A DNA stretch of 64,000 nt. Source: Heloderma charlesbogerti. Lineage: Eukaryota; Chordata; Lepidosauria; Squamata; Helodermatidae. Shown here in pieces: positions 55,081 to 64,000 of this stretch (position 1 is the first letter of the stretch; each line of letters begins with the position of its first letter). The notes beneath the pieces were generated by a model. The model made no database searches and was not told where the DNA came from. It was given only the letters and a program-made list of their open reading frames with translations. The stretch spans positions 558,001 through 622,000 of the forward strand of contig JANEZZ010000739.1 of assembly GCA_026122225.1 (NCBI GenBank), in the 5' to 3' direction. The position numbers and the translations under genes are program-made.

Positions 55081-56745
55081 CCTCCTCGCCCCATCACTTT
55101 CACAGTCAGCCTTGGGAAATATAAAGAGCGCCTCTGAGCACATCCAGAGTTGATTTTTCCTATCCTCCTACTGCCTCCCACCACATCTGCGACTAACAGC
55201 TTTGAGCCCTGGCAGCACCCATTTTAAGAAAATTAAGCACCCCGAGGTGTGAGCCCCTAAGTTGTATGCAGCGTACCATGTGCTTGTCAACCACATCCCC
55301 TACCTATTTTCATGGTCCTGGGCTGGCACCAAAACCAAGTTTGGTGAGTCTGCAGTGGGCCAGCTGGTGGGAGACATTTGGCTTAGTGGCTCATGAGGCC
55401 TGCATGATACATATAACATGCCCTGACCCCAACGTACATGTGCTCCAGTTTAAAAGCAAACACTTATAACAAGTTGAATTATGCAACACATGGGGGGGGG
55501 TATTGTAACGTGTATCATTACTGCCAAAGCCTTCCTTCTGTGCTTGCCCCAAACCCAATTATTACCAGACCTTCTGGGTTTGACGGTGTGCAAATGAGCG
55601 ATAAGGACCCCAAGATTCCGCTCTTAATGGCTAGTACAGTCAAGCAGTTTAGGGTGAGGTGGCTCACAGGCCAGGGGGCTCTGCTGTCACACAGCTGGAG
55701 ACCAGCTCTTTCTGTGTGTGGGGCGAGCACTCCATATTTTCAGTTGCATCCCTACCACATAGCATGGAAGTGGGAGGCTGTGAGTCTGTCTTGTGGGGGC
55801 CAGAAATCAATCCACGTAACATGGCCACCAGGGAACCAGCTCCAGAGGGCTTTCAGGTGCCCACAGGTTCCAACCCAGGGAGTGACTATGTTCCAAGATC
55901 CCCTGGCACCTACACAAGAAAGAGGAGGGGCCGAGAAACACAGGCACACACCTGCAACCGAGACCACGTGAAGCCTCCCTCACCAGACTGGCTGATGGAA
56001 TATGCAGCACAACTATCGCCCTCCTGGCTCCAAGAACCTGACAGCTTTGTATCTCTTGTTGGGTCCCTGGCTGGCTCTGACTCCAGAAATGGGCTAATAT
56101 TCCTTTCCCAGAGCCAGGAACCAAATATCCCAGGAGCCAAGCCTTGCACTTCACTCTCTGCAGGCTTTTCTCGCCTCTAGCCAAGCTGAGAGCCCCAGTG
56201 TCCCCAGTGCAGTATACCTCTGGGAGTTCTCTTTGTAACTCCACAGCTAGGACAGGACCCAGATTTCCCCCTGCCTCTCTCCCAGAAAACAAAACCCAAA
56301 ACCCAATTTTATGCCTTTTCTCACCCTGTTCCCCTTCCAAAGAACACAAGGACCCCTGTTTTCACCTGCTCTAAAATGGTAAAATCTCCCCCACCTTCCA
56401 ACATCTCTCAGAGAACTCAGGAGTCCTGGCTCAGTCATTCACTGCTCTCTAACCCACTGCCCTTGCAGACAGAACCTCAGAGTTCAGCTACCGCCACCCC
56501 TTCCAGTATGATCCCTTATACTCTATCCCCCTCCCCTCTTAGTGAACCCAGGAGTCCTGTCTCCCAGAATGATCTTCCTAGAGCCCATTCCTCTTCAACG
56601 TAACTTTGGCATTCTGCTCCTCTCCCACAGACACCTCAGCTCTTGAACCTGGGAGGCGTCTTCTAGTCCTCCAACCCCCTTGCTTCTACCCACTAGGACT
56701 TACTGCTCTCCCAGAAGTGGGATCAGCATCCAGCAGCATTTGGTG

Positions 56746-56780
<35 letters not shown>

Positions 56781-57000
56781 TTTAACCTCTTCTCCCCTAC
56801 AAGACACTCCCTGCCTAACGAACCCAGGAATCCCAGCTTTGCAGATTCCCCACCTCTCTCACTGCAACCCACTTAATCCGTGTTTTTTCTCTAGCAGAAA
56901 GCAACCCCCGCTCCCTGCTCCAACCTGACAGACCCCACTCTCACATCGAGAACCCCCCCCCTCTCCTCCCCACACGCTGAAGCAATCTGGCCCATCGAGG
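55081..57000. other. NDRG2 5' flank without recognised genes
   Basis: Pyrimidine-rich stretch with open frames on both strands (e.g. 55438-55971 plus, 55807-56349 minus) but no recognised family. A CA microsatellite lies at 56747-56780. A minus-strand donor-like CA|GTAAGTCC lies at 56704. No named repeat. Confidence 0.4.
56747..56780. repeat. (AC)n microsatellite
   Basis: About 16 uninterrupted ac units. Confidence 0.95.
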
Positions 57001-58150
57001 GCTGGGGGGGGGGGCGGAGGGTGCCTCCCATCCGGAGTGTTTTTCCATTTGACATTTGAGTCTGTTGATTATGTCAATTGCAAAGCGAATCGAGGAAGCA
57101 GGCAGGAAATCAAATCAAACCAGCTCATGGCGCGGGGCGGGGGGTGGGGGTGGAGGCCCCTTCTGTATAGACATTTTAAAAAAGAAAATAGCAATAGTAA
57201 CCCCATCAGCACCACCGACAACAACAAAAGCCGGGAGGGGGCACGAGGTGAATGAAAGGCAGCCGATCTGAGTAAGGGGGAGGGGGTTGTTCTGCGATTA
57301 TGAGCATTTAATCTCCTATAAACTTGACAACATCTGGCCGCAAAGATCTCCTCCCTTTCGGGGTGCTTGGGAGGGATCAGGGGAGACCCAGGCGAACAAG
57401 GAGGAGATGGGGGAGAGAAAAAGAGCAGCCGCGCTTTGCAAACTGGCAGTCCCTCGCCTCCCCGCAATACCCCCCCCCCCCGTTTTGGTACCCACTGTCC
57501 GTGCGTCTGTCTGCCTGCCTTGTCTGCGCCGGCCTCGCTGCCCGCGCTCTGTCGCTCCGTCTGTCTTTCCACCTTCACTTGCCTTTGACTCTCTGACTGC
57601 AAACACCACCTCCCCCCACCCCCAGGGAGAGACCCCTCCCCCCAGCTCCCCTCCCCCCAGCTCCGCCTCTGCCAATCCTGATTGCCAGCAAGGAAAGGAA
57701 AGGGGGAGGAGAAGAGCGGAGGAGAGACCGGCAACCATCTTTCCCCAGATCCTGGTAACAAAGGGGTTCCCCACAAAGGCGGAGAAAGACACCCCCGAAA
57801 TGCCCTCGTCCCCCACCCCAGCCAGCCAGCCAGCCACGCTTCGCTTCGCTCGCAAAATACTTTTTTTTCTTGTACGTGCAAATGCAAAACGTTGCTAAAC
57901 AATATAGGACGCGAAGACCCTGCGCCCCCTACAGGGCAAGGGTCCCCCCGAATTTTTCTCTCCGAGGGCCAGCCCTGGGGGGCGTTCCCGAAGCAAACCA
58001 GCAACAAAACAAAACCAGTCGTAGTCAATCCGGAATAAAACACCAACCGCCGCTGATCCCGTCGTCCTAGGCAGGGATCCCCGTGACGCCTGTGCGGCTT
58101 CGCTTTAAGCCCTGCGGCTCGTCCACGGAAGCTCCTGTTTTGGAATGCAG
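57000..58150. promoter_or_regulatory. CpG-rich block, likely CpG-island promoter
   Basis: G+C content and CpG dinucleotides are visibly high here compared with the rest of the window (for example the runs at 57420-57560 and 57910-57970), and the block carries few repeats. It lies 8-9 kb upstream of NDRG2 exon c1, in the expected 5' direction. It could be the main NDRG2 promoter or that of a neighbour outside the window. Long open frames on both strands are a by-product of base composition. Confidence 0.5.
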
Positions 58151-59185
58151 CCCTGGAAAATGTGTAGAAAGCGGCACTACCAAGCATGTACAGAGTACCG
58201 TTTCGCTCAGCAGGTAGTAACCAGAGCTCACCTCCACAAATCTGAGATTAGGAAGTAGGCAGTGCTTAACATTTTTTTTTTTTGAATGATCTTCAAGATC
58301 TGCCTGGAAGCTGCACCCTGTGACCAGGAGCTTCTGCCAGATGTGTACGTGACTGCCGTGACTGCGGGTATTCCTCTAGTCGCAAACGCTCTGCACATGC
58401 TCTTAAGTAGTCTCTGATGATGATGATGATGTTAAATACGAAGGAGAAGCAGAATTTCCAGGGCAGAAAATTTAATTCCCTGGCAGGCTTGAAGTTCTGC
58501 TCTGTTATAGCTTCCCCTCTCCTCCCCTGGTTAAAACTAACCATTCAGTACTAGTATCCTCTGAGAGATGAACTTGGGTCAACATGAAAGACCCACGTTC
58601 ACTTATCCATCAACTCACTTGAGTGAACCAAGCACATTGCTCCCAGCTTTTCATCCTCAGTTCTTTCCAAATTGCAATCAGATCAGTCAAGAAAGCCTTC
58701 TTTGCAACCCATGTTTGCTCAGAAATAACTCCCACTGCTTTCTGTATGACTGGATCCAAAACCAAGACTGCATAGATAGAATGGAAGCATTAAAGTGCCG
58801 CTTTAAGCCTATGTGCCTACTTCAGACAGAGTTGCCTTCTTAGTGGTTGATTCCCAGCTCTGGAACTCTCTTCCTTTTGAGGTTCACCAAAAGCTGAACC
58901 TGAGGGATTTCCAGATGTTGGTGGCTGAGGTAGATCTGAAGCAAAATCCTGCAGAAATTCAACATTTGATGAAACTATGTCAGAGTTTGATTTTTTCCCC
59001 TTTCGAAAATGTTGCTTTGAGTGTCAGCTTCGACAAACACTAAAATTTGTTGATTAGTCTTAAGGCAACTTGCCAGGTTTAGTGTCCCCCACACCACCCT
59101 ATCAACAGCATTCATCATGAAGAAGACTGAAAACCATTCAAAGAAGGAAAATGTACATTTGAAGTTTTGAAAGCAAACCTGATTT
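58151..59185. other. Intergenic stretch, mostly unrecognised
   Basis: Contains a T run (58271-58283), a short (GAT)n run near 58414-58432 and a possible F2 scrap near 58707-58745. No gene recognised. Confidence 0.4.
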
Positions 59186-59413
59186 TGGGCCAATGTGGTG
59201 TAGTAGTTAGAGGGTTAGGCTAGGGTGGGGAAAGCACAAGTTCAAATAGCTAGTCAGTCATAAAACCCACTGAGTGGCCTGGGGCCTGTCACTATTTCCC
59301 AGCCTACCTGCCTTACAGGACTGTTGTGAGGATAAAATGAGTGGGGGAGGAGAACCATGTACACTACTCTGAGTTCCTTGGAAGAAGGATAGGATATAAA
59401 TAAACAGAATATG
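59186..59413 (+). mobile_element. MIR/CORE-type SINE
   Basis: gccaatgtggtgtagtagtt, gggcctgtcactatttccca, gactgttgtgaggataaaat, gagttccttggaagaaggat, aggatataaataaac. Confidence 0.85.
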
Positions 59414-59489
59414 ACTTCTCCAAGAATTATTTCAGTGGTTGGTTGAGAATAATAATAATGGGGGGTTCTTCTAGCTGCATACATCTGAT

Positions 59490-59590
59490 GGTTGTTTAGT
59501 TGTTAAGTCGTGTCCGACTCTTCGTGACCCCATGGACCACAGCACGCCAGGCCTTCCTGTCCTCCGCTCTCTCCCGGAGTGTGCTCAAGC
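59490..59590 (-). mobile_element. BovB 3' end, 101 bp, with target duplication
   Basis: The reverse complement of the BovB 3' terminus (compare 45480-45580). TACATCTGAT occurs at 59480-59489 and 59591-59600, so this is a complete, extremely 5'-truncated insertion. Confidence 0.92.
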
Positions 59591-59740
59591 TACATCTGAT
59601 TAGCTTTACTCAATACTTCCTCCATGTGATTGTGGGGGTAAACAGGCCAGTAGCCAGGAATTTTGTGCTGGGGATCATCTTAACAGTCAAGAGGGAAACA
59701 GTAGAGACCTAAATCTAACTGAATCTATTTTTGAAGGGGC

Positions 59741-59768
59741 GGTGTGTGTGTGTGTGTGTGTGTGTGTG
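59741..59768. repeat. (GT)n microsatellite
   Basis: Fourteen uninterrupted gt units after ggggcg. Confidence 0.95.
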
Positions 59769-60596
59769 GGCAATAAACTCAGTACCCTTACATATACTCT
59801 CCAGGACACTGGATGACTGGTGCATGTTTATTTTCATTTGTGGCACTTAATTGGGTAGAGTAGTGCCTTATCTCTAGCAAAAAAACAATTTTTGGTCACA
59901 GTCAAGCATGATCAAGAAATCGAACTTAGGGTGGGGCTAATCAGAAAGGAGCAGCAGGTTTAGTTCCCATCCTAAAGAAGTATCTAAGGGCTCCCTTTTA
60001 GTTTCTCCCACATAAGTGAATGGAAGCTAGTCACTTCTGTAGGGATGCATTTAGAGATAATGGGGCAAAAGCAGTGTTCCACTCCAAGGGTGGATGGCCC
60101 GGCTGCCATAATGGTGGGCATTTCTTAAGTATCTCCATAAATAAGGGACTTTAAAAGCAAACCAGATAATTGAAACTTCAGGGAAAGGACCTGGAACATC
60201 CTGAGGAGGGAGCCAGCCCCCTGTAGCCACATCCTGTGGTTGCAGCCCTGAGGAGCCCCCTCAGTTGTGGCACTCCAGTTATGAAACAGACTCCTAAAGG
60301 AGATACATTTGGCCCCTTCTTTATCCACTTTTAAGTGATTTCATAAGACTGTTTTATTTCAGCAGGTATTTTTTAACTAGAGCTCCTATTTGATCTGCTG
60401 TTCCTGGTGGGTTTTATAATACCATTTTATAGCTTTTGTGGATATTCTTGCTGCTGCTTTTAGAGTTGTACTTCAGTTTGTTTTTATACATATATATTTG
60501 TACGGTGCATATTGCCTTGAGTATGCCTTTGGCACAGAATAAATACCACAATAAAACAACATAATATGAAGGAAAACCCTGCTCACTCACAAAGCT

Positions 60597-60740
60597 TATG
60601 GGTTGACCTTGGGCCTGTCATCATTTTTCAGCCTAACCTACCTCACAAGACTATTGTGAGGATAAAGGGTGTGGGGTGGAACATGCATACTGCCCTCAGC
60701 TTTTTGGAGGAAAGGTGGTAAAATTAGGAATGTTATGGGG
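60597..60740 (+). mobile_element. MIR/CORE-type SINE, 3' part
   Basis: ttgggcctgtcatcattttt, cagcctaacctacctcacaa, gactattgtgaggataaagg, agctttttggaggaaaggtgg. Confidence 0.78.
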
Positions 60741-63250
60741 CCTTGTAAACATCCACCTGCGCTCCCTAGAAATATAATAAAGCCCTCAAACTCATTGCCA
60801 CATTCTCCCCTGAATAGTATTGCTGCACCCAATGTAGGCCTGAATAACTTGTAGTCTACTGAGCTGAATTCAGAGCCTCCCAGCCATTTATTGTGGCCTA
60901 TCAGGTGCTTCTTGATTGCATGCCATCCTCACCCCCTCCAGTTTTTGCCTTCCCAGGATGGGACTAAAAACAGGAGGCTTAACTGAGTCTCCTACACGGT
61001 AGGCCAGGTTGCTGGTAAGCTTGGTAGGTCACAGACCTGCACGGATAAGAAAGGCCCACCTACGTGCCCTTCCCAATGGGAAACTGCGCACATTGCTAGC
61101 CAAATCCTGACTGTGTCTGAGGTAGGCAGCTGTGAGCCTCAGAAAATTACTTCTCTCAGAGCTTCCGACTTTTCTCAGTTCACAGTTGCAGCTAGCGGCT
61201 GTGTGTCTTGTTCCTAACCCACCCACTGAAATGTTGCTTTTTCTGTCAGGACTGGGTGGGACTGTTTTGCCTGGCACATTCCTTGGCCATGTCTATCTGG
61301 TCAAACCAGTTAGGCCCTGTACTGTTTGCCTCCTGGACTAATCCTAGTGCAGGATCACCATCCGTGACAGGTGCGCGCGCGCACACACACACACACAGCC
61401 AGGTATCCTACTTTACAGAGGACAATTCTCTATTTTATAGAGCTGGCAGAGGACAGTCCTCCGTTTGAGGGTGTCCTCTATTTGATAGGCTGTCCAGTCT
61501 AAGTCCGGTTTAAAGTCAAAGATCTTTAAGGAGGGAAAGCACCAGGGGCCTTGAAATTGCCCAAGAGTTAGCATCTGGGCAGCAGACTTAGTAGTTATAC
61601 AGGTCACCTTTATCAGTCTCTCCACTATGGTGAGAGGTCCCATATTTCTGTTCAAACAATACTTTTTTTTTCTAAACTTGCACCAATGCACATACATTTC
61701 CATATGCAAATATTTTGCAAATGAGTATCCTCTTTTTTCCCCTTGGTGGGGGGATGTGCCAGCAGCCACCCAACTTCCTAAGTCAAATACTGTGCTTGGC
61801 AGCTTAAAAATGCCCACACTGAGTTAAGACTACTGACCCCTAACCATCACCATCCTAAACTTGATACCAAAGTGGAGCTTGCACATGAACTGAGGCCAAA
61901 ACTAGAGATTGCATTTAACATTCCAGGTTTTTAAAAACCCAAGTTGCATCAGTTGGGGAGGGGAGCTGATCATTAATGGGGATCAGAGCAGGAGAGGAGG
62001 GGGGATTTAACCCTCTCATCTCCTGCTGTGGTCCTAAGGAAAATGGCTCTTTCATCTGAAGATGGTATTTGCTTTGGGGGTAAATCCCCCACCACCCATG
62101 CCAATGCAGGATTTCCTTCCAATGCAAATACTAGCTACATTGAAAGGATTTTCTTCAAGAGTGCAGCAGGGGAGGAAAAAGTTAAATTCCTTCTCCATGG
62201 CTGGTCTGATCCCATTAATTATCAAACCCCAAAACAGATGCAATTTGCATGAAAACAACATGTTAGATGAAAGATGCATATTTTTTTTTTGTCCCTGAGT
62301 TAAGACAAAACTTCACTGTAGCTTGAGATCAGCCCTTGATTGTCATAGATTCATAGCATCTGAAGCATACGAACAATGCTTTCTGGTCACTAGTAAGTAA
62401 CCACATAGCTCACTTGCCCAACACACACACATCTGGGATTGGGGACATCAGGTTTTCCATGGCCGGCATTGCTCATGCTAGAAACTCACCACACACAGCA
62501 TAAACTTGGTAACCAAGTGAAAGAGAAGTTTCCTTTTATAGTGAGAGAACAAACATACACCTCATTATTTATTTTATTTGTTTACAAGATTTATTACCAC
62601 AAAAAGAGCAAGGTGACTTAAGAGTTCAATTAAGCAATCACATTCAAAGCAAGCCTTGAAAAATAAAGATTTCAAACGTTCTAAGGATCAACAGCACTGA
62701 AATGATGCTGCAAATGATATATTTAATTGTTTAAATGATCCACCCCATATCATTCCTCCTGTTCCTTTCAGGCAACATTCTAGGTTTATGGAACAATTCA
62801 GATTGCAGCTTCAGAGGACAACAGAGACATGGGTCCTGACCCAGAATGAGGCCGCCTGCCTCTGGCAGCAGATTTTTGGGTACCATAAAAGGGCAGCACA
62901 TTGGTAGTTATTTAGTATATATTTTTACCACCATGGGGGAGGGGCCCCCAATTGGGCTTTCTGCCTCTCAGGCATCAAAGCATCTAGTGCTATCCCTGCA
63001 TAAACACACACATACAAATGAAGGTATATGTGACAGCAAGTTCCCACAGATCTGTCAGTCACTTGATGAATCCAATATCAGATGATAACAATTGGGGATG
63101 TGAACCTCTTATTACTCTCTTTGTCCATCACCATCCACTCAAAGTCCCATCACTTAAAGAAGTGAGAACTGGTATAGCACACAGCTGGACCTTCACAGTA
63201 GTGGCCCCAGGAATTGCCTTCCTGTTATTCTGAAAACAGTGTAAGGCTAT
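60741..63250. other. Intergenic stretch without recognised genes
   Basis: Only short simple repeats are seen, e.g. (GC)n(AC)n at 61371-61398. No exon with family resemblance and no named repeat. Confidence 0.45.
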
Positions 63251-63575
63251 GACCGGGTTCACACAATCCCCACAGCCTACCTTGTCCTTGCCTTATTTAA
63301 GCCACGGGTTGCAACATGTGCTGGTGCCATTTTGAACATGCAAGCCACAGTTCATGCGCGCTGTGGCTTGTTGTGTTGTGCGAGCTTGGGCAGCGTGGGT
63401 TATGTGAAGGCTAAACAACCCTCGGATAACCCTAGAACAAACCATGGGTTGTCTATCCCTCAAACAACTCCTGTTTGAGGGATAGACAATAGAGGGATAG
63501 ATACTCCTGTTGTTTGAGAGATGACAAGCCACAGCGCATAAATTAAGCCACAGTGGGCTATTGTGTCATGTGAAT
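63251..63575. mobile_element. Foldback element (GGTTAACAC family) with inner hairpin
   Basis: gggttcacacaatccccaca.., ggcttgttgtgttgtgcgag.., accatgggttgtc, ending ..gtgtcatgtgaataaggtc. Related to 43505-43740. A perfect 15-bp-arm hairpin sits at 63451-63487. Confidence 0.6.
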
Positions 63576-63713
63576 AAGGTCTCTTGCCTTTTTCAGCAGG
63601 ATTTCCAGCAAGCCAGCATTTTCCAAACCTCAGAGCAGGGAGGAACCCTTTTCTTTCTGAATTAAAAATGGAATTACGTTCCTCTCTTATACCTGGAAAA
63701 TCTGCTTTTAGAG

Positions 63714-63852
63714 CAGGGATGAGAAACCTGTGGCCCCTCCAGATGTTGTTGGACTCTAACTCCCATCACCTCCAGCAAGCAGAGGCAATGGCCAGGGATG
63801 ATGGGAATTGTAGTTCAGCAACATCCGGAGGGCCAGAATTTCTCCATCCCTG
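63714..63852. mobile_element. hAT-like MITE, perfect 8-bp duplication
   Basis: TTTTAGAG at 63706-63713 and 63853-63860 flanks CAGGGATGAG...CTCCATCCCTG, giving the terminal CAGGGATG/CATCCCTG pair of hAT elements. Confidence 0.93.
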
Positions 63853-64000
63853 TTTTAGAGCACAAGAGGGGGAGAATAGGCTACTCTCAGAGGATTGCTG
63901 CAGATACCCTTGTTTCTGTGTGAATCACTTCTCTGAGCATGCATTCAAGCCCCGATCACTCATACTGAGGTACAACAAGCAGCCCCTCTATAGGTGGAAA

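Noticed and set aside
55438..56349. Frames of 173-180 codons on both strands
   Set aside because: Overlapping frames on opposite strands without domains, in pyrimidine-rich flank. Chance is the simplest explanation.
56704..56760. Minus-strand donor CA|GTAAGTCC
   Set aside because: An isolated donor motif beside a CA microsatellite; no exon boundary or promoter evidence.
57287..57898. 203-codon open frame on the plus strand
   Set aside because: Same CpG-rich block, opposite strand, proline-rich with no family match.
57069..58187. 372-codon open frame on the minus strand
   Set aside because: Gly/Ser/Arg/Pro-rich low-complexity text in a CpG-rich block, with overlapping long frames on the other strand and no recognisable domain. 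Base composition explains it.
58228..58290. Minus-strand donor GTGGAG|GTGAGCTC as an NDRG2 first exon
   Set aside because: A good donor motif, but outside the CpG-rich core with no other promoter feature. Kept only as a possibility for transcript data.

Overview
The window is vertebrate nuclear DNA, most likely from a squamate reptile (lizard or snake). It has short exons with GT/AG introns and a heavy load of dispersed repeats. The repeat set points to squamates: BovB (RTE) LINEs, a Sauria-type SINE with a BovB-like 3' end, CR1 and L1/Tx1-type LINEs, MIR/L2 relics, a tRNA-Ala-derived SINE and many short foldback DNA transposons. There is no bacterial or viral gene content.

One protein-coding gene is recognised: NDRG2 on the minus strand. 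I reconstructed 14 coding exons from the start codon at 49038 to the stop codon at 13293. Their splice sites and phases all agree. They sum to 1,071 nt, or 356 residues plus a stop, close to the 357-residue short mammalian isoform. The 14-residue alternative exon of mammalian NDRG2 was not found. Exon c1 has a splice acceptor upstream of the ATG, so at least one untranslated first exon lies at higher coordinates. Candidates are a TATA-containing segment with a good splice donor (53957-54300) and a CpG-rich block (57.0-58.15 kb). The 3'UTR probably runs to a polyadenylation signal at 11455-11460.

Layout: 1-3420 holds BovB and two L1 fragments, one carrying a Sauria SINE; 3657-4603 is a hAT-type element built of alternating palindromes; 4.7-11.3 kb is 3' flank with BovB, CR1 and foldbacks; 11.4-49.05 kb is NDRG2; 49.05-58.2 kb is 5' flank or 5'UTR intron and the putative promoters; 58.2-64 kb is intergenic with SINE, BovB and foldback fragments.

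The most unusual structures are: the 947-bp alternating-palindrome hAT element; a 578-nt tract in NDRG2 intron 1 with only two G residues on the plus strand, probably an artefact; nested insertions whose order can be read from target-site duplications; and two BovB copies that keep both ends and target duplications but lack the middle. I found no convincing new gene system. The novelty here is in mobile-element structure.
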